Of a DNA stretch of 64,000 nucleotides, positions 1-8,767 are shown in pieces. The notes below the pieces were generated by a model. It did no database searches and had not been told where the DNA came from. It worked only from the letters and a program-made list of their open reading frames with translations. The DNA is from Martinezella lusitana (lineage in GTDB: Bacteria; Pseudomonadota; Alphaproteobacteria; Rhizobiales; Rhizobiaceae), in contig NZ_JAFEVL010000048.1 of the NCBI RefSeq assembly GCF_016901135.1, forward strand, positions 744,001-808,000, given 5' to 3'. The position numbers were made by a program, and so were the translations under genes. Within the stretch, counting starts at the first letter, position 1. Every line of letters starts with the position of its first letter.

Positions 1-765
1 GGCGGGAACGTCACAAAGGCTGTTTATGCCTATCAGCAGATGACCGGGCAAACGCTCGATCCGAACAACACCGACGCGATCCTCGAGCAGTTGCGCATGT
101 CCGGCGGTATGCCGATCATCAACTACACGATCACGGCCGCCGATGCCGCCGGCCCCTATGTTGCATCGATCCCCGAGGATTACGCAGCCAAGGCCCAGAT
201 GCCTTCGCTCGGCTATACGTCGACGACAGAAATGCTGGCAGAACGCTTCCATATGGATGAAGGCTATCTGAAAGAACTCAATCCCGGCGTCGACTTCACC
301 GTGCCGGGCAACACGATTAAAGTGGTCAACACCGGTCCGGCCAAGACTGGTACGGTTGCAAAGATCCTGGCAGACAAGGGCCGCAAGCAGGTTTTCGCCT
401 ATGACGCCAACGGCACGCTGATTGCGGCCTATCCGGCCAGCATCGGCTCGACCGACACACCGTCGCCTTCGGGCACGGTCACGGTCGAGCGCGTCGCCTT
501 CAACCCGGGCTACACGTATAATCCGAAGATCAATTTCAAGCAGGGCGCCAACGACAAGATCCTCGACATTCCGCCCGGCCCGAACGGTCCTGTCGGCGTT
601 GTCTGGATGGCATTGTCGAAGCCGACCTACGGCATCCACGGCACGCCGGATCCCTCGAGAATCGGCAAGTCGCAGAGCCATGGCTGCGTGCGCCTCACCA
701 ACTGGGACGCAACCGAGCTCGCCAAGATGGTCAAGCCCGGCGTGGTTGTCGAATTCGTCGATTGA
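1..765 (+). CDS. L,D-transpeptidase (YkuD domain), 5' end outside window
   Basis: Periplasmic enzyme expected to form L,D cross-links in peptidoglycan or to anchor proteins to it. The reading frame is open from base 1, so the true start lies upstream; an internal ATG at 40 is not a convincing start. In the visible part, a LysM-like segment (around TSTTEMLAERF to GNTIKVV) precedes the catalytic domain. The YkuD signature is clear near the C-terminus: YGIHGTPDPS followed by SHGCVRLTNWD, giving the conserved His and the catalytic Cys in the SHGCVR motif. The gene ends at TGA 763-765 and a strong intrinsic terminator follows at once, so it is the last gene of its transcript. Confidence 0.9.
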   Translation, partial: GGNVTKAVYAYQQMTGQTLDPNNTDAILEQLRMSGGMPIINYTITAADAAGPYVASIPEDYAAKAQMPSLGYTSTTEMLAERFHMDEGYLKELNPGVDFTVPGNTIKVVNTGPAKTGTVAKILADKGRKQVFAYDANGTLIAAYPASIGSTDTPSPSGTVTVERVAFNPGYTYNPKINFKQGANDKILDIPPGPNGPVGVVWMALSKPTYGIHGTPDPSRIGKSQSHGCVRLTNWDATELAKMVKPGVVVEFVD

Positions 766-783
766 TTGCTGATGACACTAACG

Positions 784-818
784 AAAAAGCCGCCGGTGAC
801 ATTCCGGCGGCTTTTTTT
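784..818 (+). terminator. Rho-independent terminator after the L,D-transpeptidase gene
   Basis: A 13-bp inverted repeat (784-796 with 804-816, core GCCGCCGG/CCGGCGGC) has a 7-nt loop and runs into TTTTTTT. The A-run on the left arm means it could also work leftward for the convergent dehydrogenase gene ending at 869. Confidence 0.9.
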
Positions 819-868
819 ATTTCGATAACCGATGCGCCGCAATGCAAGCGCAACGCGTCGATGGTGTT

Positions 869-2017
869 CTAGAAGCAATCGCGGAAAAGTGCCTTGGTGT
901 TTTCCAGCGTCATCGGCACCGGGTTGCCGCCGGCGCTTGGATCTTCGATTGCCATCGCCGAGAGTTCGTCGATCCGATCCGGCGCGATGCCCATGGCCGA
1001 AAGGCTTTCGGGGACGCCAAGTTCGGCCCGCAATTGCAGCACGTAGTCGTAGAAGCCATCAAAACCACCGGAAATACCGAGGTAGGCTGCGGCACGCGCA
1101 ATCTTGTCCTCAATGGTTTTCCGGTTGAAGCGCAGGACCGCCGGCATCACGACGGCATTGGTCATGCCGTGATGCGTGTTGTAGACGGCGCCGATCGGAT
1201 GCGACAGCGCATGAATGGCGCCGAGCCCCTTCTGGAAAGCGACGGCCCCCATGGCCGCAGCACTCATCATATTGGCGCGGGCTTCGAGGTCTGTTCCTTC
1301 CTTATAGGCGCGCGGCAGGAATTCCTTGACCAGCCGCATGCCTTCCAGCGCGATGCCGGCCGACATCGGGTGATAGAAGGGCGACGAATAAGCTTCCAGG
1401 CAATGAGCAAACGCATCCATGCCGGTGCCGGCGGTGATGACCTTCGGCATGCCTACAGTCAATTCCGGATCGGCGATGACAACGCCTGGCAGGAACTTCG
1501 GATGGAAGATGATCTTCTTCACATGCGTCGCGGAGTTGGTGATGACGCTGGCGCGGCCGACTTCCGAACCCGTGCCTGCCGTGGTTGGCACAGCGACTAT
1601 CGGAGCAATGCCCTCGAGGCTGGCGCGGGTCCACCAGTCGCCGATATCTTCGAAATCCCAGACCGGCCGCGTCTGACCAGCCATGAAGGCGACGCACTTG
1701 CCGAGGTCGAGACCGGAGCCGCCGCCGAAGGCGACGACGCCGTCATGACCGCCATCCTTGAATGCCTTCACGCCGGCTTCGAGATTCTTCTCGTTCGGGT
1801 TCGGATCGACATCGGCGAAAATGGCGCGTCCGAGACCCGCATCTTCCAGTATGTCCAGCGCCGTCTTGGTGATAGCCATGGAAGCAAGTCCCCGATCGGT
1901 GACCAGGAGCGGCTTCTTCATGCCCAGGCTCTTGCAGGCGTCCGCCAGTTCCTTGATCCGGCCGCGGCCGAGCTTGAAGGCGTTCGGATAGCTCCAATTG
2001 GCTGAGATAGTGCTCAT
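869..2017 (-). CDS. Iron-containing alcohol dehydrogenase
   Basis: Predicted cytosolic NAD(P)-dependent, metal-dependent group III alcohol dehydrogenase of 382 aa, the usual family length. The N-terminal half carries the nucleotide-binding GGGSGLDLGK motif. The C-terminal half has the metal ligands: Asp and His in GMDAFAHCLEAY and two His in HALSHPIGAVYNTHHG. The start ATG at 2017 is chosen because it overlaps the stop of the upstream aldehyde dehydrogenase gene in an ATGA, a sign of translational coupling; a longer frame to 2122 exists but lacks this support. Together the two enzymes suggest alcohol/aldehyde interconversion downstream of amine or amino-acid breakdown. The substrate cannot be read from the sequence. 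Confidence 0.85.
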   Translation of the reverse strand: MSTISANWSYPNAFKLGRGRIKELADACKSLGMKKPLLVTDRGLASMAITKTALDILEDAGLGRAIFADVDPNPNEKNLEAGVKAFKDGGHDGVVAFGGGSGLDLGKCVAFMAGQTRPVWDFEDIGDWWTRASLEGIAPIVAVPTTAGTGSEVGRASVITNSATHVKKIIFHPKFLPGVVIADPELTVGMPKVITAGTGMDAFAHCLEAYSSPFYHPMSAGIALEGMRLVKEFLPRAYKEGTDLEARANMMSAAAMGAVAFQKGLGAIHALSHPIGAVYNTHHGMTNAVVMPAVLRFNRKTIEDKIARAAAYLGISGGFDGFYDYVLQLRAELGVPESLSAMGIAPDRIDELSAMAIEDPSAGGNPVPMTLENTKALFRDCF

Positions 2018-3399
2018 GCTGTTACTTTCTTCAGGTGATAGGATTTTGGACGCGTCAAATTGTGGAAGCCGATAATCGAAAGCGAACCGCCACGGCCGGT
2101 TTCCTTGACGCCAGTCCAGCAAAGTGCCGGATCGAGATAGTCGGCGCGATTCATGAAGACGGTGCCGGTCTCGATATCGCGGCCGATGCGCGATGCGCGC
2201 TCGACATCCTTGGTCCAGAGCGAGGCGGTCAGGCCGTAGGGGCTGTCGTTCATCAGCTCCAGGGCTTCGGCATCGCTTTTCACCTTCATGATGCCCACGG
2301 CCGGGCCGAAGGTTTCTTCACGCATGAAGGCCATCGAATGATCGACGTTGACGAGGATCTGCGGCGCGAGATAGGCGCCGCCGTCATCGGCCGGGAACAG
2401 CTTGGGATCGACCAGTGGCTTGGCGCCATTGGCGACCGCATCGGCGATCTGCTCGCGTACCACCTTAGCGAAGCGCTTGTGCGCCATCGGCCCGAGCGAG
2501 GTTTCCGGATCGAGGGGGTTGCCAAGCTTGTAGTTCGACACCCAGGCAACCGACTTTTCGACAAAGGCATCGTAGAGCGATTCATGCACATAGATGCGCT
2601 CGATACCGCAGCAGCACTGACCGGAATTGTAGGTGGCGCCGTCCATCAGCGTATCCACGGCGGCGTCGAGATCGGCGTCCTCCATGACGTAGCCCGGATC
2701 CTTGCCGCCGAGCTCAAGCCCGAGGCTGGTAAAGGTGCCGGCCGCGGCGCGCTCGATGGAGCGTCCACCTTCGACGGAGCCGGTGAAGTTGACGAAATTA
2801 AAGCTGCCGGCGGCAATCAGCGCCGACGTTGTTTCATGGTCGAGGAAAACGTTCTGGAAAACATCGGCAGGAACGCCAACCTCGACGAAGGCCTGAACCA
2901 ACCGCTCGCCGACCAGAAGCGTCTGGCTGGCATGCTTCAGAATGACGGTATTGCCAGCCATCAGCGCCGGCGCGATCGTGTTGATCGCCGTCATATAAGG
3001 GTAGTTCCAGGGCGCGATGACGAAGACGACGCCGTGCGGCTCGCGCTCGATGCGCCGCGCGAAATTCGCGCTGTCCTCGACCACCAGCGGCGCAAGCGCA
3101 TCGGCGGCGATCGACGCAACATAGTTGGAGCGCTCGTTGAAACCGCGATATTCGCCACCATACTTGATCGGGCGGCCCATCTGCCAGGCAAGCTCCGGCA
3201 CGACCACATCGGCCATCTCATTGAGCCGGGCAGCACCCTTCAGCACGAGCTGGACACGATCCTCCAGCGGGCGGCGGGCCCAATCCTTCTGCGCCTTGCG
3301 GGCGCGGGCCACTACTTCCTTGGCAGCATCCAGCGACAAGGCTGGACGCTCGGCATAAACCTCTCCGTTCACCGGGGAGACGCATGTGATCATGCTCAT
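2014..3399 (-). CDS. NAD(P)-dependent aldehyde dehydrogenase
   Basis: ALDH-superfamily enzyme of 461 aa oxidising an aldehyde to the acid in the cytosol. Visible landmarks are the cofactor region APWNYPY, the catalytic Glu in LELGGKDPGY and the nucleophile Cys in YNSGQCCCGIERIYV, plus EETFGPAVGI toward the C-terminus. ATG 3399 is chosen since AGGA lies 8 nt upstream; ATG 3393 and an upstream frame to 3468 are alternatives. The stop overlaps the start of the next gene by 4 nt. Lying behind a glutamine-synthetase-like ligase and an amino-acid permease, it may oxidise the aldehyde produced from a transported amine, much as gamma-aminobutyraldehyde is oxidised in putrescine breakdown; that role is inference. 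Confidence 0.88.
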   Translation of the reverse strand: MSMITCVSPVNGEVYAERPALSLDAAKEVVARARKAQKDWARRPLEDRVQLVLKGAARLNEMADVVVPELAWQMGRPIKYGGEYRGFNERSNYVASIAADALAPLVVEDSANFARRIEREPHGVVFVIAPWNYPYMTAINTIAPALMAGNTVILKHASQTLLVGERLVQAFVEVGVPADVFQNVFLDHETTSALIAAGSFNFVNFTGSVEGGRSIERAAAGTFTSLGLELGGKDPGYVMEDADLDAAVDTLMDGATYNSGQCCCGIERIYVHESLYDAFVEKSVAWVSNYKLGNPLDPETSLGPMAHKRFAKVVREQIADAVANGAKPLVDPKLFPADDGGAYLAPQILVNVDHSMAFMREETFGPAVGIMKVKSDAEALELMNDSPYGLTASLWTKDVERASRIGRDIETGTVFMNRADYLDPALCWTGVKETGRGGSLSIIGFHNLTRPKSYHLKKVTA

Positions 3400-3561
3400 G
3401 ATCGAATTCCTGTTTTCATCGTCAACAATTTGATTGCCGGATGTTCCGCAACTTGCCTCCCGCGCCATCGCTCAAAGGCGAAGCGGCGGGTGCGCAGATC
3501 ATCCTAGCGCCCCTGCCCGACTATAAAATGAAAATCGGGTCGGAGTCAGATCGAAAGAGCC

Positions 3562-4932
3562 TTACGCCCTTTCGAATCCGCGCGCCACTTCCCAATCCGT
3601 GATGCGACGATCGTACTCCTCCTGCTCCCATTCGGCAGCGCGGGTGTAGTGATCGATCACGTCATCACCGAAGGCGGCGCGCAACATCTTCGAACTCGTC
3701 AGCGCCACGGCAGCATCGCGCAACGTACGCGGAATTTCACGAACCTCGCGGGCGCCATAGGCGTCTCCCACGAAAGGCGCTTCCAGTTCCAGCTTGTTCT
3801 CGATGCCGTCGATGCCTGCAGCAATGAGCGCCGCAAAGGCGAGATAGGGATTGAGGTCAGAGCCGCCGACGCGGCATTCGATGCGGATGCCCTTGGTCTC
3901 GGCGCCGCACAGGCGATAACCGGCCGTGCGGTTGTCGGTGCTCCAGATCGCCTTGGTCGGCGCGAAGGTGCCGGCAACGAAGCGCTTATAGGAATTGATA
4001 TAGGGCGCGAGGAAATAGGTGATCTCGCTGGCATGGCTCAAAAGACCGGCGACATAGTGCTTCATCAACGGCGTCATGCCGTGCTCTTCGCCCTTGTCGA
4101 AGAATAGGGGCGTCTTGCCATCGGCGCTCCACAGCGACTGATGGATATGCGACGAGCTGCCGGCAGCGTTGTAGTTCCATTTCGCCAGGAAGGTGATGGC
4201 CTTGCCCTTCGCCCAGGCGATCTCCTTGCAGCCGTTCTTGATGATCGCATGGCGGTCGGCCATGGTCAGCGCGTCGGCGTAACGCACGTTGATTTCCTCT
4301 TGCCCTGCCGAGGCCTCACCCTTGGAATTTTCCACGGGGATTTCCGCGCCCTGCAGGCCCTTACGGATCGCCCGCATCACATCCTCTTCCTTGGTAGTCT
4401 GGAAGATGTGGTAGTCCTCATTGTAGCCGCTGACGAGATTGAGGTTCCGATAACCGGACTCGCGGGCACTGTCGTAAGTTTGGTCGAACAGGAAGAATTC
4501 AAGTTCCGAGGCCATGTAGGCCTTCATGCCCATCGCCTCGAGGCGCTTGATCTGCTTCTTGAGGATCGCACGCGGCGAATGCGCCACCTCCTCGTGAGTG
4601 TGATGGTCGAGCACGTCGCAGAGCACCAGCGCCGTGCCTTCTAGCCAGGGAATGCGGCGCAACGTCGCCATATCGGGCTTCATCGTATAGTCGCCATAGC
4701 CCTTTTCCCAGCTCGTCGACTTGTAGCCGGAGACGGTTTCCATCTCGATATCGGTCGCCTGCAGATAGTTGCAGCTATGCGTTTCCTTCCAGGCGCTTTC
4801 GACGAAGAACTCGGCCTGGAAGCGCTTCCCCATCAGGCGGCCCTGCATGTCCACCTGGCATGCCAGAACCGTGTCGATGCGCCCTTCGGCCACATCCTTT
4901 TTGAGGTCGTCGAACGTATAGCTAGTGCTCAT
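3562..4932 (-). CDS. Glutamine synthetase family ligase (gamma-glutamyl-amine synthetase-like)
   Basis: Protein of 456 aa with a GS beta-grasp N-domain and a full catalytic domain: ELEFFLFD, the ATP/metal segment GSSSHIHQSLW, and the C-terminal RIECRVGGSDLNPYLA motif. Family members outside central GlnA often join glutamate to amines such as putrescine. The setting (amino-acid/polyamine permease, formylglutamate amidohydrolase, ALDH) supports catabolism rather than ammonium assimilation. The ATG at 4932 has AGGCGGA upstream. Leader 3400-3561 on its downstream side separates it from the ALDH gene, so a secondary promoter there is possible. The exact substrate is unknown. Confidence 0.85.
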   Translation of the reverse strand: MSTSYTFDDLKKDVAEGRIDTVLACQVDMQGRLMGKRFQAEFFVESAWKETHSCNYLQATDIEMETVSGYKSTSWEKGYGDYTMKPDMATLRRIPWLEGTALVLCDVLDHHTHEEVAHSPRAILKKQIKRLEAMGMKAYMASELEFFLFDQTYDSARESGYRNLNLVSGYNEDYHIFQTTKEEDVMRAIRKGLQGAEIPVENSKGEASAGQEEINVRYADALTMADRHAIIKNGCKEIAWAKGKAITFLAKWNYNAAGSSSHIHQSLWSADGKTPLFFDKGEEHGMTPLMKHYVAGLLSHASEITYFLAPYINSYKRFVAGTFAPTKAIWSTDNRTAGYRLCGAETKGIRIECRVGGSDLNPYLAFAALIAAGIDGIENKLELEAPFVGDAYGAREVREIPRTLRDAAVALTSSKMLRAAFGDDVIDHYTRAAEWEQEEYDRRITDWEVARGFERA

Positions 4933-5016
4933 GATTGATCCGCCTGAAAGATAGAAGAGAGATCGGCCGGCCGCGCTGTGAAGCGTATTACCCCGGAGCC
5001 GTTCGTCAAATTGGAT

Positions 5017-5036
5017 GGGGCCGCGACAGCGGCCCC
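5017..5036 (-). terminator. GC-rich hairpin between permease and ligase genes
   Basis: Perfect 8-bp inverted repeat GGGGCCGC/GCGGCCCC with a 4-nt loop lies 24 nt after the permease stop. There is no T-run, so it may attenuate transcription or protect the 3' end rather than fully terminate. Confidence 0.45.
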
Positions 5037-5059
5037 GCCGGATTAATGATGGATGAGGA

Positions 5060-6631
5060 TCATACCTCGCCGACGGCCCGTTCGGCAGCCGCGATATCGC
5101 CTTGACGCTTGGCGATCATGTCACCGATCGGCGGCCCCTGGAAGCGACGCTTCTCGAAGGCGAACCAAACGATAGCGGTCAAGACCAGGAAGCCGATGGT
5201 GATATAAAGCGCCCATTCGTTCGGCGGCTGCACACCGATGATGAAGATGATCGCCATGGCAAGGATCACAAGAACCGAGACCACCCTATAAAGGCCGATC
5301 CCCATGTTCCACGGCCCCATTTTCGGCCATTTCGCAGTTCCGATCGCCTTGATGCCGAGTACGATCGGCACGGCGAAGGAGAGGAAAAGGAAGATGACCG
5401 TGCACGACACGACGATGGTGTAGGCCGAAGAGCCAGCGATTGTGACGAGCGAAGCACCCCAGACGAACAGCACGGAAAGAACCGCGGCCGTCCAGATGGC
5501 GACGGAAGGTGTCCTAAACTTCGGGCTGACGCTGGCGAGCGCTTTCGAGAATGGCAGGCCGCCGTCACGCGAGAAGGCATAGATCATACGCGATGCCGAT
5601 GTCACCGTCGCAAGGCCGCACAAGAGCTGCGAGATGAAAATCGCAACATAGAGGATGTTGGCGACGACAGGATTGGTAATGCTGTTGATCGTCCAGAAGA
5701 AAACGTTCCAGCCCTGCTTCGACGCCTCGTTCATGTCCGGGATCGCCAGGAGGAAGGCAAGCAGCATGATATAGCCGAAGAAGGACGACCACCAGACGGA
5801 GGAGACCATGCCGCGTGGCACGGAACTGGACGCCTTGACGGTCTCTTCGGACGTATGCGCCGAGGCGTCATAACCGGTGATCGTGTAGATCGGCAGCAGC
5901 AGACCAAGCGCGAAGATGTACCAGACATTGTCGGTCTTCGGCCAAACCGAGGCGTCACCTTCCGGCGTGCCAGAGTAGTTGGTGAAGGTCCAGATGCGGC
6001 TGATGTCCCAGCTCTTCACCCCGATGAGGCAAACGATGGTCAGCGCAATCGCGGCGGCGAAGATCAGGTAGCCGGACATATCCGTCAGTTTCGCCGTGAG
6101 CTTGATGCCGAAGTGATTGATCAACGCCTGCAGGCCGGTGATGACGGCGACGAAAATGATCTGATTGGCAAACCCCGCCGAAGTCGTGGTATCGACGGAA
6201 ATGCCGAACCATCCGGCGATGGAGCCGCTGAAGAAGCCCCAGGTGCCGACGTTGATTGCGCCAAGCACGGTGATCAGGCCGAGAAGATTGAGCCACGCCG
6301 TCAGCCAGCCGGTGAACCGGTTGCCGAGGATCGAGCCCCAGTGATAAAGCCCGCCGGCCGTGGGATAGGCCGAGGAAATCTGCGCCATCGAGAGCGCGAA
6401 AACGCCAGAAATCAAGCAGCCAAGTGGCCAACCGATACCGATCGCGGCACCGCCCGCGCCCGATGTCGCCTGTGCGAGCGAGTTGATGCCGCCGGACAGA
6501 ATGCAGATAATGGAGAAGGAAATGGCGAAATTGGAGAACGAACTCATGCGCCGTTCCAACTCCTGGGCGTAGCCCATGGAGTGCAGGATATGAACATCCT
6601 GCTTCTTGTCTAACTCTGTGTAATCAGGCAT
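5060..6631 (-). CDS. APC-superfamily amino acid/amine permease
   Basis: Inner-membrane secondary transporter of 523 aa with about 12 hydrophobic segments. The first helix begins near residue 35 after a hydrophilic N-terminus, and the TM1 region carries the helix-breaking stretch SGGINSLAQATSGAGG typical of the amino acid-polyamine-organocation superfamily (AA_permease_2 type, as in GABA or amino-acid permeases). GGGGGAATGAC precedes ATG 6631. It lies between the formylglutamate amidohydrolase and the glutamine-synthetase-like ligase, so it likely imports the substrate of this pathway. A 13-nt palindrome lies 45-57 nt upstream of the start. Confidence 0.85.
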   Translation of the reverse strand: MPDYTELDKKQDVHILHSMGYAQELERRMSSFSNFAISFSIICILSGGINSLAQATSGAGGAAIGIGWPLGCLISGVFALSMAQISSAYPTAGGLYHWGSILGNRFTGWLTAWLNLLGLITVLGAINVGTWGFFSGSIAGWFGISVDTTTSAGFANQIIFVAVITGLQALINHFGIKLTAKLTDMSGYLIFAAAIALTIVCLIGVKSWDISRIWTFTNYSGTPEGDASVWPKTDNVWYIFALGLLLPIYTITGYDASAHTSEETVKASSSVPRGMVSSVWWSSFFGYIMLLAFLLAIPDMNEASKQGWNVFFWTINSITNPVVANILYVAIFISQLLCGLATVTSASRMIYAFSRDGGLPFSKALASVSPKFRTPSVAIWTAAVLSVLFVWGASLVTIAGSSAYTIVVSCTVIFLFLSFAVPIVLGIKAIGTAKWPKMGPWNMGIGLYRVVSVLVILAMAIIFIIGVQPPNEWALYITIGFLVLTAIVWFAFEKRRFQGPPIGDMIAKRQGDIAAAERAVGEV

Positions 6632-6675
6632 GTCATTCCCCCTAAAGCCAAGTCATCCGCGGGATTGCGGAGAAC

Positions 6676-6688
6676 CATGTGTCACATG
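6676..6688. promoter_or_regulatory. Palindrome CATGTGTCACATG upstream of the permease gene
   Basis: Odd-length palindrome with central T in the 128-nt gap before the permease gene. It contains TGTCACA, the complement of the TGTGACA motif found twice in the regulator promoter at 7625-7649, so it is a candidate operator for the RpiR-type regulator. Confidence 0.4.
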
Positions 6689-6759
6689 AGCCGCCGGCCT
6701 TTTGCCGTGCGGCTCGATCGCAGTTGAACTGCTCCCCGGGGTCTTTTTTCTCTCTGTAG

Positions 6760-7527
6760 TCAGGCTTCCAGGCTGTTCTGGATGAGCCCGGTCAGATAGT
6801 CGGCCATGACCCCTTGGCCGACGTCGTCTCCGATGAGGTCGTTGCGGACCTCGATCATTACATTATGTAAGCCGTTGGCGATCCCATGCAGTTTCAGCGT
6901 ATGGGTGACGCCATCTTCCGGACCGTAAGGCTGGTTGCGCTCCGTCTGAAAGAGCGGCGCCTGAGCCGCCGCATCCAGCATGCGATCCGCCAGCCAACTG
7001 TCTTCGTCATGCAGGATGCCAAGCTCAACCGCCCTCTGCCGCCCATTATAGACCGGCGTAAAGCTGTGGATCGTCACGATCACGTTTTCTTGTCCGCGTG
7101 CCGCCCTCTTCTTGAGCATCGAGCGAATTCGATCGTGAAACGGTATATAGAGACCTTCCGTACGCGCCTGGCGATCCATCTCATCGAGATGTTGATTGCC
7201 GGGAATAGTATAGATTTCGCTGGTTTCCGGCATGGCACCAGCGCTTTCCGGCGGGCGGTTGCAGTCGTAGATCAGCCGTGAGAAGCGTTGATAGACCAAG
7301 GTCGCATCGAGGCTCGCGGACATCTTTCTTGCAACCGCGAGTGCGCCCGGATCCCAGGCGATGTGGCTGGAAAGCGCCTCGATGGAAAGCCCGAGATCGC
7401 CGAACCTCTCGGGCAAGGCGCGCGAGGCATGTTCGCAAATGATGAACACCGGGCTGCTTCCATCCGGTCTTTCGACCGCAACACAATCGCCGTCCGCTTT
7501 CGTCAAAATGCCTTGCTGCGCGAGCAT
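6760..7527 (-). CDS. N-formylglutamate amidohydrolase family protein
   Basis: Family hydrolase of 255 aa (FGase) that removes formate from N-formylglutamate or acts on related N-acyl amino acids. Visible signatures are FIICEHASRALP near the N-terminus, SSHIAWDPGALAVA, LIYDCNRPPES, and the IHSFTP and MIEVRNDLIG segments that hold conserved metal-site residues in this family. ATG 7527 has GAGG 8 nt upstream. It is the first gene of the leftward string and is divergent from the RpiR regulator with 180 nt between them. In histidine breakdown the enzyme is HutG, but no other hut gene is present, so a role in releasing glutamate from a gamma-glutamyl or N-acyl intermediate is also possible. Confidence 0.85.
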   Translation of the reverse strand: MLAQQGILTKADGDCVAVERPDGSSPVFIICEHASRALPERFGDLGLSIEALSSHIAWDPGALAVARKMSASLDATLVYQRFSRLIYDCNRPPESAGAMPETSEIYTIPGNQHLDEMDRQARTEGLYIPFHDRIRSMLKKRAARGQENVIVTIHSFTPVYNGRQRAVELGILHDEDSWLADRMLDAAAQAPLFQTERNQPYGPEDGVTHTLKLHGIANGLHNVMIEVRNDLIGDDVGQGVMADYLTGLIQNSLEA

Positions 7528-7707
7528 TGGGGGGCCTCATCGCCGCGTAATAAAATCTTTATAAAGAAAAGAATTCTTCAGCTTTTGACGGCTGTCAACT
7601 GGAAACTGAAATTATTTCTTCATTTGTGACATTGACTCGAAATGTGACAGCGTTGTTATATCCTTGCAGGAGATCGGCATAAGACCGTCCCGGGGAGCAA
7701 AAATCGA
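7528..7707. promoter_or_regulatory. Divergent promoter region with repeated motifs
   Basis: AT-rich gap between the divergent amidohydrolase and RpiR genes. Seen here: a palindrome AAGAATTCTT (7569-7578), an inverted repeat TTGAC-GGCT-GTCAA (7585-7598), a near-palindrome GAAATTATTTC (7608-7618), and a direct repeat of TGTGACA at 7625-7631 and 7643-7649, 18 nt apart. The last two fit the sort of operators used by RpiR/MurR regulators, but which one is bound cannot be settled by reading. Confidence 0.5.
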
Positions 7708-8580
7708 GTGAGCAATGCGTCGAAGACAGTTTCTGACGTGATCAATGCCCGTTTCGACACGCTGACGCGTGCCGAAAAGCAACTTGCCACGAGCCTGCTC
7801 GACAACTATCCCGTTTCGGGGCTGGGCAGCATCACGACAGTCGCCGAAAATGCGCGTGTCTCGACGCCAACCGTCGCACGCATGGTGCAAAAACTCGGCT
7901 ACAAGGGCTATCCCGACTTTCAGTCTCATCTCCACCAGGAGGTCGAGGCAACCATCTCCAACCCGCTGACAAAGCATGATCGCTGGGCATCCAATGCGCC
8001 TGGCACGCATATTCTCAATCGTTTCGCCGATGCGATCATGAGCAATCTGCGCCAGACTTTGTCCGACATCGATGCCGCGACATTCGATAGCGTCGCCGCC
8101 CTGCTGTCTGAACGCAAACGCGGGCTCTATTTCGTCGGCGGCCGCATCACCGGCGCTCTTGCCGAATATCTCTTCACCCATATGCAGGTCATTCGCCCCA
8201 ACACGACCTTGCTCTCGTCAAATTCCAGCGCCTGGCCGCAATATGTCCTGAACATGAATCCGGGCGATCTGCTCGTGATCTTCGACATCCGCCGCTACGA
8301 GCAGGAAATGGTCAATCTGGCAGCTGCCGCACGCCGCCGCGGCGCCGAGATCATCGTCTTTACCGACCAATGGGCGACACCGGCCGCCAAACACGCCAGA
8401 CACACGTTTCGCGTGCAGATAGAAGCGCCGTCGGCCTGGGATTCTTCCGTGGTGACCCTCTTCATCGTCGAAGCTCTGATCGAGGCCGTGCAAAGTTCGA
8501 CATGGGACGAGACGAGCGAGCGCATGAAAACGCTCGAGGGTCTTTTCGAAGAAACTAAACTGTTCCGCAAGCTAAGTTAG
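7708..8580 (+). CDS. MurR/RpiR family transcriptional regulator
   Basis: Protein of 290 aa with an N-terminal HTH of the RpiR type (residues ~1-80, including NARVSTPTVARMVQKLGYKGYPDF) and a C-terminal SIS domain (residues ~125-260, LYFVGGRITGALAEYL and DLLVIFDIRRY) that in the family binds a phosphosugar or other small ligand. It starts at GTG 7708 with GGGGAG about 10 nt upstream; no ATG fits. Divergence from the amidohydrolase/permease string suggests it controls that pathway and itself. RpiR regulators next to amino-acid or amine pathways are not rare, so the ligand need not be a sugar. Confidence 0.88.
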   Translation: MSNASKTVSDVINARFDTLTRAEKQLATSLLDNYPVSGLGSITTVAENARVSTPTVARMVQKLGYKGYPDFQSHLHQEVEATISNPLTKHDRWASNAPGTHILNRFADAIMSNLRQTLSDIDAATFDSVAALLSERKRGLYFVGGRITGALAEYLFTHMQVIRPNTTLLSSNSSAWPQYVLNMNPGDLLVIFDIRRYEQEMVNLAAAARRRGAEIIVFTDQWATPAAKHARHTFRVQIEAPSAWDSSVVTLFIVEALIEAVQSSTWDETSERMKTLEGLFEETKLFRKLS

Positions 8581-8767
8581 AGGGGAACGGAAGCAAAAAA
8601 TTGCGTAGCGCGAGGCGGTTGGAAATGCAGCGACTGTCATACTTGACCGTTAAAAGCAAAACCCTTCGCGTTCTTAGCAAACACAACGCTTTGATGCCGT
8701 CACACAACCTTCATGTAACGTCATTAACAGCAACGCCAGACACTGATAACCCAAAGGAGGAAATGCA

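Noticed and set aside
842..2005. Long rightward frame (387 codons) over the alcohol dehydrogenase gene
   Set aside because: It is antisense to a gene with full family motifs; the long frame is a by-product of high-GC codon usage. The same holds for 2035-3507, 5102-6613 and 27250-28656.
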